Origin: Pseudomonas sp.
GTDB lineage: Bacteria; Pseudomonadota; Gammaproteobacteria; Pseudomonadales; Pseudomonadaceae
Assembly (NCBI RefSeq): GCF_002796985.1
Contig: NZ_PEKX01000023.1
Location: forward strand, 1-64,000
DNA: 64,000 bases
Direction of reading: 5' to 3'
Under the pieces are notes generated by a model. That model saw only the letters and a list, made by a program, of their open reading frames with translations. It made no database searches and had not been told where the DNA came from. The translations under genes were made by a program, and so were the position numbers. Positions 26,874 through 34,757 of this stretch are shown here, in pieces (within the stretch, counting starts at the first letter, position 1; each line of letters starts with the position of its first letter).

Positions 26874-27524
26874 TCAGGCCTTGGGCTTCTTCGGTGCCAG
26901 GCCCGGCTTGGAGAACTTCACGATCAGCCAGTTATCCGATTTGCCGTGCTTGACCGTAACCTCGGCCACGCGAATGCTCGCCAGCACCGTGGCCAGTACC
27001 TGGCGGGCGTCCAGGCCCGGCTTGATGTATTGGTCGAGCTGTTCGTAGAGGCGATAGCTGATCATGCCGTTGCGCAACGCATGGGTCTCGAAGTCGCCGA
27101 TGGCCTTGGCGTCGGCCTCGGTGCGGTTCGGGTTCAGGGTGTGCGCCAGCACGTCGACGACGTTCTTGTCATCGGCGATCGCCACCAGCATGAAGCGCTT
27201 GGCCACTTCCTGCAGCACGCGCCGGTACGCAGCGTCGTTGTACTCGCTGTACAGCACCGCCTCGACCAGCTTCTGCTTGTCGAAAGTCAGCGCCAGGCGG
27301 AAGCGCGTGCCGGCGTAGTCCACGCCGTCCTTGCAGCGCGCGGTGACGCCCATGGGCTGCAGGCATTCGACGAAGCCCTGCGGCTTGCCGAAGCCCTTCT
27401 GCGCTGCGCCATAGTTGTACTTGCCGAACAGCGGCTCAGCCGCTGAAGCCCAGCCCGCCACGCACATCAACAGTGCGCCCATTGCCCATCTGCCCATCAC
27501 ACACCAGCCCCGTTCAATGCCCAT
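26874..27524 (-). CDS. Secreted protein of unknown function
   Basis: 216 residues, or 207 if translation starts at the second ATG (27497), which gives a cleaner signal peptide (MGRWAMGALLMCVAGWASA/AEP). Neither start has a convincing ribosome site. The mature part has two cysteines (ECLQPMGVTARCKDG), which could form a disulfide, and a basic C-terminus ending PGLAPKKPKA. I do not recognise the family. It is a single-gene unit, with the promoter of a small divergent gene about 230 bases to its right. Confidence 0.75.
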   Translation of the reverse strand: MGIERGWCVMGRWAMGALLMCVAGWASAAEPLFGKYNYGAAQKGFGKPQGFVECLQPMGVTARCKDGVDYAGTRFRLALTFDKQKLVEAVLYSEYNDAAYRRVLQEVAKRFMLVAIADDKNVVDVLAHTLNPNRTEADAKAIGDFETHALRNGMISYRLYEQLDQYIKPGLDARQVLATVLASIRVAEVTVKHGKSDNWLIVKFSKPGLAPKKPKA

Positions 27525-27652
27525 TCCAAACTCGTCTCACTCGATGCAAGGCACGCGAGGATAGAGGATTCGGCGGCGTTATGGCGCCCCGGCACCGATG
27601 ACTGGCCACTGGAGAATGCAGGTTTGCGAGCAAGCACCTCGCGAGCGGTCGA

Positions 27653-27681
27653 TTGGCGCGGCCCACAGGAATCCCTATAAT
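27653..27681 (+). promoter_or_regulatory. Strong sigma-70 promoter of the small KGRPRK-protein gene
   Basis: TTGGCG (27653-27658), a 17-base spacer and a perfect TATAAT (27676-27681). The expected transcription start, about 27688, falls inside the first palindrome at 27683-27696. The promoter overlaps the longer reading frame of the downstream gene, which argues for the start at 27746. Confidence 0.75.
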
Positions 27682-27682
27682 C

Positions 27683-27729
27683 GGTAACGCGTTACCCATA
27701 AAACAACTCGCCAATGGTAACGCGTTACC
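27683..27729. promoter_or_regulatory. Twin perfect palindromes GGTAACGCGTTACC, likely operators
   Basis: Two identical 14-bp palindromes at 27683-27696 and 27716-27729, each followed by C. Their centres are 33 bases apart, close to three helical turns. The first covers the predicted transcription start. This geometry is typical of a repressor binding two sites on one face of DNA. The binding protein is most simply the product of the gene directly downstream (27746-28006), but a LacI/GntR-type protein elsewhere could also use it. Confidence 0.75.
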
Positions 27730-27745
27730 CAGGACATGCCGCCCC

Positions 27746-28006
27746 ATGAAAGACGCCAAGGACAGAGCCACCCGCGACGCCTTCGAAGCCCCGCGCAAGG
27801 GTCGCCCCCGCAAGGAGGGCGCCATGACCAACGCCGAGAAACAGGCCGCCTACCGCAAACGCCGAGCGGAGGCCGGTGGTGGCGCCGTGATGCTGAACAA
27901 TGAAGAAATCTGGCTGCTCTGCCATGCCCTGGATGGCAAGGTCTGGGAAGCCGATGCCGAGCAACGCCAGAAGCTCATCGCCCGACTGCGCAAGCGGGTA
28001 GTCTGA
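27746..28006 (+). CDS. Small basic protein with AT-hook-like KGRPRK motif
   Basis: 86 residues from MKDAKDRATRDAFEAPRKG. Visible parts are a charged N-terminus, an AT-hook-like RKGRPRKEG (about 17-25), a basic helix NAEKQAAYRKRRAEAG, and a C-terminal helix-rich part LNNEEIWLLCHALDGKVWEADAEQRQKLIARLRKRV. It has no assigned function that I recognise. The composition suggests DNA binding, perhaps a small repressor of plasmid or phage type. It has a near-ideal promoter with twin palindromes, so I infer tight (auto)regulation and high expression when released. The start is chosen because earlier codons overlap the promoter. It stands alone between unrelated genes. Confidence 0.75.
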   Translation: MKDAKDRATRDAFEAPRKGRPRKEGAMTNAEKQAAYRKRRAEAGGGAVMLNNEEIWLLCHALDGKVWEADAEQRQKLIARLRKRVV

Positions 28007-28142
28007 GCCCCGGCTTGAGCCCACCGAACTGGCGGCGGCGACCGGCCTGTAACGAGAGTCCGCCAAGTTCATGACTCATCGTGTAGAAGCGCACTCTGCC
28101 CACGATGCTTCCAGGCCGGCGTCGATGTGCCTCGGGAATGGC

Positions 28143-28174
28143 GATCGCGAACGGAATCCGCTCCTGGGCACAGG
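28143..28174. repeat. Short palindromic repeat, second copy of the 15778 type
   Basis: GATCGCGAACGGAATCCGCT followed by CCTGGGCACAGG; compare 15778-15810. The surrounding gap (28007-28398, 392 bases) has no gene. It contains an AT-rich block at 28175-28235 that probably holds the promoter of the transporter operon, though I cannot assign convincing boxes, and a GC-rich stretch after it. Confidence 0.55.
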
Positions 28175-28398
28175 ATAATTTCAAAACTTTGGCTATCTAT
28201 TAGAAATTTTATATTCCTTCAGGTTATGAGATAGACCAATTCATTCCTTCTCCGCGCCACTCCCGCGCTGCCACACTCGGCCTCGCCGGCGGGCCATCCC
28301 CGCCGCTCTGGAACGGGCCTTTCCACCCTTTAGGGCCCGTACTCGATCATCACGGGAAACCGTCGCACGAACGGCGCCCGAGAAGGAGCTGGATATTC

Positions 28399-29205
28399 AT
28401 GAAGAAACTCACTGCCGTTACCGCCCTCGCCCTGGCCGTCCTCTCCGGGCTGGCCCACGCCGACCGTCTGGACGATATCAAGAAGGCCGGCGTGCTGCGC
28501 GTCGCCGCGTTCGACAGCAACCCGCCGTTCGGCTTCGTCGACGGCAAGAGCAAGCAGATCGAAGGCCTCGACGTGGATTACGCCAAGGCCCTGGCTGACA
28601 AGCTCGGCGTCAAGCTACAGGTACTGCCGACCAACCCGGCCAACCGCATTCCGCTGCTCACTGCCAACAAGGTCGACCTGGTGCTGGCCAACTTCACCAT
28701 CACCCCCGAACGCGCCGAGCAGGTGGATTTCAGCATCCCCTACTTCTCCTCCGGGCAGCAGTTCATCGTCCGCAAGGGCAGCCTGAAGTCGCCGGAAGAC
28801 CTGAACAAATGGCGCGTCGGTGTCGACAAGGGCACGGTCAACGAAGGCGTGCTGCGCGACAAGTTCCCCGGCGCCAAGGTCATCGCCTACGACGACACAC
28901 CGTTCGCCTTCACTGCCCTGCGCAACGGTCAGGTCCAGGCCATCACCCAGGACGGCCCGAAGCTGATCGGCCTGCTGGCCAACGTGCCGGACAAGGACAA
29001 GTACGAAGTGCCGCCGTTCACCATCTCCAATGACCTGATCGGCGTTGGCATTCCCAAGGGCGAGAAGGCCCTGGCCGCGTTCGTCAACCAGAGCCTTACG
29101 GAGCTGGAAGCCGGTGGCCAGGCCCAGACCATTTACGACACCTGGTTCGGCCCCACGACCAAGACGCCCCTGGCGCGCCTGTACAAGATCGGCGACAAGA
29201 GCTGA
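28399..29205 (+). CDS. Polar amino-acid ABC transporter, periplasmic binding protein
   Basis: 268 residues with a Sec signal peptide (AVLSGLAHA/DRLDD). The mature protein follows the family-3 solute-binding pattern: IKKAGVLRVAAFDSNPPFGFVD, GLDVDYAKALADKLGVKLQVLP, NRIPLLTANKVDLVLANFTITPERAEQVDFSIPY. Such proteins bind polar amino acids or related compounds. GAAGGAG lies 10 bases before the ATG. It is the first gene of a three-gene unit with two permeases. The specificity is not readable; cystine, glutamate or basic amino acids are all possible. Confidence 0.92.
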   Translation: MKKLTAVTALALAVLSGLAHADRLDDIKKAGVLRVAAFDSNPPFGFVDGKSKQIEGLDVDYAKALADKLGVKLQVLPTNPANRIPLLTANKVDLVLANFTITPERAEQVDFSIPYFSSGQQFIVRKGSLKSPEDLNKWRVGVDKGTVNEGVLRDKFPGAKVIAYDDTPFAFTALRNGQVQAITQDGPKLIGLLANVPDKDKYEVPPFTISNDLIGVGIPKGEKALAAFVNQSLTELEAGGQAQTIYDTWFGPTTKTPLARLYKIGDKS

Positions 29206-29232
29206 TCCCCGCCGCACGTAGCGCACCACCGC

Positions 29233-29254
29233 ACGCCCCACAGCCGTGGGGCGT
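29233..29254 (+). other. Intercistronic hairpin between binding protein and permease genes
   Basis: The 9-bp arms ACGCCCCAC (29233-29241) and GTGGGGCGT (29246-29254) form a stem without a T-tract. Such stems commonly let the binding-protein mRNA outlast the permease mRNA. An in-frame GTG at 29246 lies in the stem, which is why the ATG at 29285 is preferred as the permease start. Confidence 0.65.
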
Positions 29255-29284
29255 TGCCGTTCCTACCTCGACTGGATTCCCAAG

Positions 29285-29998
29285 ATGTTCGGCGCACTGC
29301 TCGCCCCGACCTACCTGAGCTGGCTGCTCGACGGCTTCCTGCTCACCCTCGGCATTTCCCTGTTCTGCTCAGTTGTCGCCACCCTGCTCGGCGCGCCGCT
29401 GGCGGTTGCCCGGCAGGCGAAGTCGCGTTGGCTGGCGTGGCCGGCGCGGGCCTATCTCGCGTTGTTCCGCAATACGCCGCTGCTGGTACAGCTGTTCTTC
29501 TGGTACTTCGGCGTGCCGGCGCTGCTGCCGGAGGACTTCGTCTTCTGGCTCAACACGCCCCATGAGCTGGGCTGGCTGGCTTGGCCGTCCTTCGAATTCC
29601 TCGCCGCCGCCTGGGGCCTGACGCTCTACACCACGGCGTTCATCGCCGAGGAGTTTCGCGCCGGCATCGCCTCGGTCAGCACGCAGCAGCGTGAAGCCGG
29701 CATGGCGCTGGGCCTGCGTCCGATCCAGGTGTGGTGCTGGGTGATCCTGCCGCAGGCGCTGCGCACCGCGCTGCCGCCGCTAATGGGGCAATACATGAAC
29801 GCGCTGAAGAACTCCTCGCTGGCCATGGCCATCGGGCTGGCGGAACTGTCCTACGCGTCGCGCCAGGTGGAGACGCAGACCTTCAAGACCTTCCAGGCCT
29901 TCGGCATCGCCACCCTGCTGTACATCGGCGCCATCGCGCTGATCGAGGCGCTGGGCCAGGCGCTGCAGCAGACCCGCCGCTACCGCCAGGGAGCCTGA
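29285..29998 (+). CDS. Amino-acid ABC transporter permease 1
   Basis: 237 residues from MFGALLAPTYLSWLLDGF. It is an HisM/GlnP-type permease with about five membrane segments. The family conserved loop EEFRAGIASVSTQQREAGMALGLRPIQVWCWVILPQALRTALPPLMGQYMNALKNSSLA contains the EAA motif that contacts the ATPase. The amino-terminal half carries the RNTPLLVQLFFWYFG motif typical of the family. It is separated by one base from the second permease. A GTG at 29246 would add 13 residues. Confidence 0.9.
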   Translation: MFGALLAPTYLSWLLDGFLLTLGISLFCSVVATLLGAPLAVARQAKSRWLAWPARAYLALFRNTPLLVQLFFWYFGVPALLPEDFVFWLNTPHELGWLAWPSFEFLAAAWGLTLYTTAFIAEEFRAGIASVSTQQREAGMALGLRPIQVWCWVILPQALRTALPPLMGQYMNALKNSSLAMAIGLAELSYASRQVETQTFKTFQAFGIATLLYIGAIALIEALGQALQQTRRYRQGA

Positions 29999-29999
29999 C

Positions 30000-30692
30000 A
30001 TGGACTTCTCCGTCATCCACGACAACCTCTCCTACTTCCTCGTCGGCGCCTACCCGGACGGCCCTCTGGGCGGCGCTGCGCTGACCATCCTGCTCGCGCT
30101 GGCCTCCGGCATCGTCTCGGCCATCATTGGGCTGGCGCTGGGTATCGCGCTGTCGGTGCTGCGCGGCAAGCCGCGCCTGCTGCTGGTGGCCGTCCTCGGG
30201 TTCTTCCGCGCGATCCCGGTGCTGATGCTGATCTTCTGGGTCTACTTCCTGCTGCCCATCGTCCTGCACATCGACGTACCGGCGCTGGGCACCGTGGTCT
30301 GCGCGCTGTCGCTGATCGGCGGCGCCTATCTTGCGCACTCGGTGCACGCCGGCATCGAAAGCCTGCCCAAGGGCCAGTGGGACGCCGCCCGCGCGCTGGG
30401 CCTGCGCCCCTGGCAGGTGCTCACCCTGGTGATCCTGCCGCAAGCGCTGCCGATCATGCTGCCGTCCTTCCTCAATCAATGGGTCTCGCTGATCAAGGAC
30501 ACCTCCCTGGCCTACGTGATCGGCGTCGGCGAGCTGTCCTTCGTCGCCACCCAGGTGAGCAACCGGGTGATGGTCCACCCCACGGAAGTATTCCTGTTCG
30601 TCGCCCTGCTCTACTTCCTGCTGTGCTCAGCGCTGGACCTGATGGCGGCGTTGCTGGGGAGGCTGGGGCCGGACTCCCGCAAGGCAGTGTGA
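30000..30692 (+). CDS. Amino-acid ABC transporter permease 2
   Basis: 230 residues, the paired permease of the same importer. It has FFRAIPVLMLIFWVYFLLP (the counterpart of RNTPLL.Q) and the EAA-type loop AGIESLPKGQWDAARALGLRPWQVLTLVILPQALPIMLPSFLNQWVSLIKDTSLAYVIG. Its start is one base after the previous stop, so the two are translationally coupled. No ATP-binding subunit follows: the next gene is convergent and begins its stop codon three bases after this stop. The importer must therefore share an ATPase encoded elsewhere. Confidence 0.92.
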   Translation: MDFSVIHDNLSYFLVGAYPDGPLGGAALTILLALASGIVSAIIGLALGIALSVLRGKPRLLLVAVLGFFRAIPVLMLIFWVYFLLPIVLHIDVPALGTVVCALSLIGGAYLAHSVHAGIESLPKGQWDAARALGLRPWQVLTLVILPQALPIMLPSFLNQWVSLIKDTSLAYVIGVGELSFVATQVSNRVMVHPTEVFLFVALLYFLLCSALDLMAALLGRLGPDSRKAV

Positions 30693-30695
30693 GGC

Positions 30696-31445
30696 TCAGT
30701 ACTCATCGTGCCGCCGCCACCAGGGCCCCTGCTCGTTACGCCCCAGCGGCGCGCGATCGAGCCATTGGAACAGACCCCAGAGCGCATCCAGGCCACGGGC
30801 GTAGGTGGAGTAGCTGTGGTAGAGCGCGTCGCCGTCGCGCACGAAGGCACTCATGCCCGGGAGGTCACGGGTGAACGTCGCCACATCGGTGCCACAGCAG
30901 GCGGCCGTTTCCACTACGGGTGCGGGTGCCGGGCCAGTGGCGGGGCCTTCGCGGCGGAAGTTGTAGTCGACCTCCCCGCCGCGCTGCTGCGCCTCGGTGA
31001 AGGACACGTTGAAGTCGTAGTTGAAGCCACTGCCGTGGGATGACGCCCAGGGGAAGCTCCAGCCCATGCGCCGGCGGTAGGCCAGCAGTTTTTCCAGCGG
31101 CGCGCGGGAGACCGCCACCAGGCTCACGTCGTGGTTCGCCAGGTGGGTGGCGTAGCCATCGAAGCCATCGGCGATGTTCGAGCAGGACGGGCAGCCGGCG
31201 CGGTAGTCCGGGCCGAACATGAAGTGGTAGACCAGCAACTGCGAGCGACCGGCGAACAGGTCCGCCAGGCTCGCTTCGCCCTGCTCGGTGTCGAAGCGGT
31301 AGTCCTTGTCGATCAGCACCCAGGGCAGCGCCTGGCGTTTGCGCGCCAGTTCGTCGCTGCGTCGGGTCAGGGCCTTTTCCTCGGCCAGCAGTTCCAGGCG
31401 CGCGGCCAACCATTCTTCGCGGGTGCCTGTAGCGTGGGCAGTCAT
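30696..31445 (-). CDS. DUF899 thioredoxin-like protein
   Basis: 249 residues. The DUF899 pattern is clear: REEWLAARLELLAEEKALTRRSDELARKRQALPWV, then FDTEQGEASLADLFAGRSQLLVYHFMFGPDYRAGCPSCSNIADGF, with a CPSC motif near residue 84 in a thioredoxin-like fold, then SLVAVSRAPLEKLLAYRRRMGWSFPWASSHGSGFNYDFNVSF. The biochemical role of the family is not established; redox or peroxide-related chemistry is likely. The C-terminal half has an additional CC pair (ETAACCGTDVATFTRDLPGM). It is convergent with the transporter and divergent from a regulator 95 bases away, which may control it. Confidence 0.9.
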   Translation of the reverse strand: MTAHATGTREEWLAARLELLAEEKALTRRSDELARKRQALPWVLIDKDYRFDTEQGEASLADLFAGRSQLLVYHFMFGPDYRAGCPSCSNIADGFDGYATHLANHDVSLVAVSRAPLEKLLAYRRRMGWSFPWASSHGSGFNYDFNVSFTEAQQRGGEVDYNFRREGPATGPAPAPVVETAACCGTDVATFTRDLPGMSAFVRDGDALYHSYSTYARGLDALWGLFQWLDRAPLGRNEQGPWWRRHDEY

Positions 31446-31540
31446 GGCAGTTCTCCTCCGCCAGCGGCGGCTCGGTGGGCATGGCTTAGACTAGGCTGCT
31501 GGCCGACGACGACGGGAGTGACAAAGTTGGCAGGATTTCC

Positions 31541-32737
31541 ATGGATTCGCTGATCACCGCGGCGGCTCGTGCCCTGGCAGCGGGCGACCCGCTGGGCGCG
31601 CTGAACCGCGTGGCACTGCGCGAAGACCCGCCGGCGCTGGCCCTGCGCGGCATCGCCATGGCCCAGCTGGGCGATTTCCCCCGTGCGCGCACCCTGCTGC
31701 GGCGAGCCGCCCGCGCCTTCGGTGCCCACGAGCCAATAGAGCGCGCGCGCTGCCGGGTGGCCGAAGCGGAAGTGGCGCTGGCCAGCCGCGAGCTGAACTG
31801 GCCGACCGCACCGTTGGAGCAAGCGGCGCAGGTGCTGCACAGCCATGGCGACAGGATCAACGCCGCCCATGCCCGTTACCTGCTGATCCGCCGTGCGTTG
31901 CTGATCGGCCAGCTCGATCAGGCCCATGCCGCGCTTGCCGAGCTGGAGCCGAAATTGTTACCGGCTCCGCTGCGCGCAGTGCATTGGCTGATTGCATCCG
32001 GTATCGCCGTCCGCCGGCTTCAGGCCGGTGAGGCACGGACCGCTTTGCGCAAGGCCGCCGAGGCAGCTGTCGCATCGGGCATTCCCGCCCTGCGCGCAGA
32101 GGTCGACTCGGCGGCGCGCATCCTCGAGTCGCCAGCAGCCAGGCGGATCGGCCGAGGGGAGACACACCTGCTGTCGCTGGATGAAGTGGAGGGCCTGCTG
32201 CGCTCCGACGCTCTGGTGGTGGACGCCTGCCGCTTTCGCATCGGCAGCCTGTCGCTGGGCAGTCGCCCAGTCCTCTTCGCCCTCGCCCGCGCGCTGGCCG
32301 AAGCCTGGCCGGGCGATGTATCGCGTACCGAGCTGATCGGTCGGGTATTTCGCACCCTCCACCCGGACGAAACCCACCGCGCGCGCCTGCGGGTGGAAAT
32401 CGGCCGCTTACGCCGCCTGCTGCAAGCCCTGGCCGGCATCGAGTCGACGCCTCGCGGTTTTCGGCTGGTCGCCGCCAATCCGGTGGTCCTTGCGCCACCG
32501 CTGGAGGACGCCAACGCTGAGGTGCTGGCGCTGCTCAGCGATGGCCAGGCCTGGTCCAGCTCGGCCCTGGCCCTGGCCCTGGATACCAGCCAGCGCAGCG
32601 TGCAGCGGGCCCTCGAAACGCTGGCCGAAGCCGGGCGGGTGCAGGCGCTCGGACAAGGGCGCGCGCGGCGCTGGACGCTGCCGCCAGCGCCGGGATTCGC
32701 GACGACCTTGTTACTCCCCGCGCCCTTCGGTGTCTGA
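31541..32737 (+). CDS. Winged-helix regulator with N-terminal helical repeats
   Basis: 398 residues with AGGA before the start. The N-terminal ~200 residues are alanine/leucine-rich helical repeats of TPR style (GALNRVALREDPPALALRGIAMAQLGDFPRARTLLRRAARAFG). Then comes an OmpR/SARP-like winged helix (FRIGSLSLGSRPVLFALARALAEAWPGDVSRTELIGRVF ... HRARLRVEIGRLRRLLQAL, about 228-300). A second HTH-like segment follows near the end (SSSALALALDTSQRSVQRALETLAEAGRVQALG). No phosphoacceptor domain is present. A transcriptional regulator is inferred, probably of the divergent DUF899 gene or the propeller gene downstream. Confidence 0.75.
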   Translation: MDSLITAAARALAAGDPLGALNRVALREDPPALALRGIAMAQLGDFPRARTLLRRAARAFGAHEPIERARCRVAEAEVALASRELNWPTAPLEQAAQVLHSHGDRINAAHARYLLIRRALLIGQLDQAHAALAELEPKLLPAPLRAVHWLIASGIAVRRLQAGEARTALRKAAEAAVASGIPALRAEVDSAARILESPAARRIGRGETHLLSLDEVEGLLRSDALVVDACRFRIGSLSLGSRPVLFALARALAEAWPGDVSRTELIGRVFRTLHPDETHRARLRVEIGRLRRLLQALAGIESTPRGFRLVAANPVVLAPPLEDANAEVLALLSDGQAWSSSALALALDTSQRSVQRALETLAEAGRVQALGQGRARRWTLPPAPGFATTLLLPAPFGV

Positions 32738-32778
32738 ATAGGCTGAAGGCTCCCACCCACAACGTGCAGGGCTAGACC

Positions 32779-33429
32779 ATGACTACCCACTACAAGCAAA
32801 CCCCGGCGCAAATACTGCAGGAATACGGCCCCTTCCCCGGCGTCAGCGCCGTCCACGGCCTGACCTACGACGGCCAGCGCGTCTGGTTCGCCGTTGGCGA
32901 GCGCCTGCAGAGCCTCGACCCGAAGGACGGCCATCTGGAGCGCACCATTGACGTGCCCGCCCACGCAGGTACCGCCTTCGACGGCAAGCACCTGTACCAG
33001 ATCGGCGAAAGCATCATCCAGAAGATCGACCCGGCCAGCGGCAAGGTGCTCTCGACCATCCCGGCACCGGGGAATGGCGGCGATTCCGGCATGGCCTGGG
33101 CGGAAGGCTCGCTCTGGGTCGGCGAGTACCGCGCACGGAAGATTCATCAGATCGACCCGGAAACTGGTGAAGTCCTGCGCACGATTGATTCAAATCGTTT
33201 CGTCACCGGGGTGACCTGGGTCGAAGGCCAACTCTGGCATGGCACCTGGGAACCGGAATCGACCTACAGCGAGCTACGCCGCATCGACCCGCAGTCCGGC
33301 GCGGTTCTGGAGCAACTGGACATGCCTGAAGGCGTGCACGTTTCCGGCCTGGAAGCCGACGGTGGCGAGCGCTTCTACTGCGGCGGCGGCAACAGCGGCA
33401 AGGTCCGCGCGGTACGCCGGCCGCGCTAA
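32779..33429 (+). CDS. Beta-propeller protein (glutamine cyclotransferase/SMP-30-like)
   Basis: 216 residues made of repeated propeller blades: VHGLTYDGQRVWFAVGERLQSLDPKDGHLERTIDV, AFDGKHLYQIGESIIQKIDPASGKVLSTI, AWAEGSLWVGEYRARKIHQIDPETGEVLRTID and TWVEGQLWHGTWEPESTYSELRRIDPQSGAVLEQLD. The I/LDP.(S/T)G.V.. pattern is typical of Vgb/NHL- and glutaminyl-cyclase-like propellers. There is no signal peptide, so it should be cytoplasmic. The catalytic identity is not readable. It follows the winged-helix gene by 41 bases in the same direction. Confidence 0.78.
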   Translation: MTTHYKQTPAQILQEYGPFPGVSAVHGLTYDGQRVWFAVGERLQSLDPKDGHLERTIDVPAHAGTAFDGKHLYQIGESIIQKIDPASGKVLSTIPAPGNGGDSGMAWAEGSLWVGEYRARKIHQIDPETGEVLRTIDSNRFVTGVTWVEGQLWHGTWEPESTYSELRRIDPQSGAVLEQLDMPEGVHVSGLEADGGERFYCGGGNSGKVRAVRRPR

Positions 33430-33494
33430 GGGCGGCAATCTGGGCTAGTGTGGGCGCCTCACTGGAGATGGCCGCACTGGCCCGGAGATCGAGC

Positions 33495-33944
33495 ATGGAT
33501 TGGCTGGAACACCGAATCCCCCCGCCCCTGGTGGCGATCATCACTGCTGTGCTGATGTGGTTGGCGGCACGCCCGATCGACCCACTCGGCAACCGGCTGT
33601 GGCTGGCCCTGCTGGTGGCACTGGCCGGGGTTGCGGTGTGCCTGGCGGGCGTGGCGTCGTTCCGCCGCGCGCGCACCACGGTCAATCCGCTGAAGCCGGA
33701 CAGCGCCTCCTCCCTGGTGGTCGCCGGCATCTACCGGCACACACGCAATCCCATGTACCTGGGCTTCGCCATCGTGCTGCTGGGTTGGTGCGTGTTCCTC
33801 GGCTCGGCCCTGGCGGTGCTCGGCGTGGCCGCTTTCGTGCTATACATCGGGCGCTTCCAGATTCGTCCGGAGGAGCGTGCGCTGCGCGGGCTGTTCGGTG
33901 CGGAGTTCGACGCTTTCTGCGGCCGGGTGCGACGTTGGGTCTGA
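33495..33944 (+). CDS. Isoprenylcysteine/phospholipid methyltransferase-family membrane protein
   Basis: 149 residues from MDWLEHRIPPPLVAII, with about four membrane segments. The family signature is YRHTRNPMYLGFAIVLLGWCVFLGSAL followed by the C-terminal EE pair (QIRPEERALRGLFGAEFDAFCGRVRRW), the SAM-binding pattern of the ICMT/PEMT group. In bacteria the substrates are mostly unknown. It is the last gene before the iron-regulated block and is unlikely to belong to it. Confidence 0.88.
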   Translation: MDWLEHRIPPPLVAIITAVLMWLAARPIDPLGNRLWLALLVALAGVAVCLAGVASFRRARTTVNPLKPDSASSLVVAGIYRHTRNPMYLGFAIVLLGWCVFLGSALAVLGVAAFVLYIGRFQIRPEERALRGLFGAEFDAFCGRVRRWV

Positions 33945-34008
33945 CGCTGTTTCTGACAGACATCAGGCAAATCGCCATTGCCTTCTGACCGACAGGGATG
34001 AGATATTT

Positions 34009-34027
34009 GCAAATGCTAAGTATTCTC
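34009..34027 (+). promoter_or_regulatory. Candidate Fur box upstream of pfeR
   Basis: GCAAATGCTAAGTATTCTC matches the consensus GATAATGATAATCATTATC at 13 of 19 positions. It ends five bases before the pfeR start codon, a position at which Fur would block transcription or translation start. Iron repression of pfeRS is established in P. aeruginosa. Confidence 0.55.
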
Positions 34028-34031
34028 ATCC

Positions 34032-34757
34032 ATGAAAAGCTCACCAAGGCCTGCCGTGTCCCCTTCGCTCTTGCTGGTGGAAGACGATTCCCGTCTTCGC
34101 CTGGACCTCGAACGCCACTTCTGTCAGCGCGGTTTTAACGTCACTACTTGTGCCAACGGTGACCAGGGCCTGGTCGCCGTCCACCAGAACGATTTCGACC
34201 TGGTCCTGCTGGACATCATGCTGCCTGGCGTCGATGGCCTGTCCCTGCTGGATACCTTGCGCAGCGCACGCACTACGCCGGTGATGCTGATGTCCGCCCT
34301 CGGCGCGGAACAGGACCGCATCACCGGCTTTACCCGTGGCGCCGACGACTACCTGCCCAAGCCTTTCAGCCTGGCGGAGCTGGACGCGCGTATCGACGCC
34401 CTGCTGCGCCGGGTCAACCTGGATCGCACCCGTACGGCACAGCCCGAGCCGCAACGGCATAGCTCGCTGCAGTTCGACGATGAACTGCAGGACGTTTCCC
34501 GTAATGGTGAACACGCAGGTCTTACGCATTCCGAGTACCGCCTGCTGGCCACGCTGAACGCCCATGCCGGCGAGGCGCTGAGCAAGAGCTTCCTCTACCA
34601 GAGCGTGCTGCACCGTGCTTACACGCGCCTCGACCGAGGGCTGGACGTGCACGTCTGCAACGTGCGCCGCAAGCTGGCCGCCATCGGTGCGCAGCAGGTG
34701 CAGATCCAGGCGGTTCGCGGCCAGGGTTACATCCTGGTAGACGCGGAACGGCACTGA
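34032..34757 (+). CDS. pfeR: PfeR, response regulator for ferric enterobactin uptake
   Basis: 241 residues, OmpR type. The receiver domain SLLLVEDDSRLRLDLERHF has the phosphoacceptor Asp in DLVLLDIMLPGVDG and the switch Lys in DDYLPKPFSLAEL. The winged helix ends in LDVHVCNVRRKL and AVRGQGYILVDAE. Together with the sensor directly downstream and the FepA-type receptor and esterase after it, the order equals the pfe locus of P. aeruginosa. The regulator activates pfeA when enterobactin is present. Its stop overlaps the start of the sensor by one base (34757). A Fur-like site lies just upstream. Confidence 0.93.
   Translation: MKSSPRPAVSPSLLLVEDDSRLRLDLERHFCQRGFNVTTCANGDQGLVAVHQNDFDLVLLDIMLPGVDGLSLLDTLRSARTTPVMLMSALGAEQDRITGFTRGADDYLPKPFSLAELDARIDALLRRVNLDRTRTAQPEPQRHSSLQFDDELQDVSRNGEHAGLTHSEYRLLATLNAHAGEALSKSFLYQSVLHRAYTRLDRGLDVHVCNVRRKLAAIGAQQVQIQAVRGQGYILVDAERH

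Noticed and set aside
27683..27729. Twin palindromes as a phage attachment or plasmid origin site
   Set aside because: Only two copies, sitting exactly at a promoter start; no integrase or replication gene nearby. An operator explains them better.
27653..27745. Extended start of the small KGRPRK protein
   Set aside because: The extension overlaps the -35/-10 promoter and both palindromes; the transcript cannot contain these codons.
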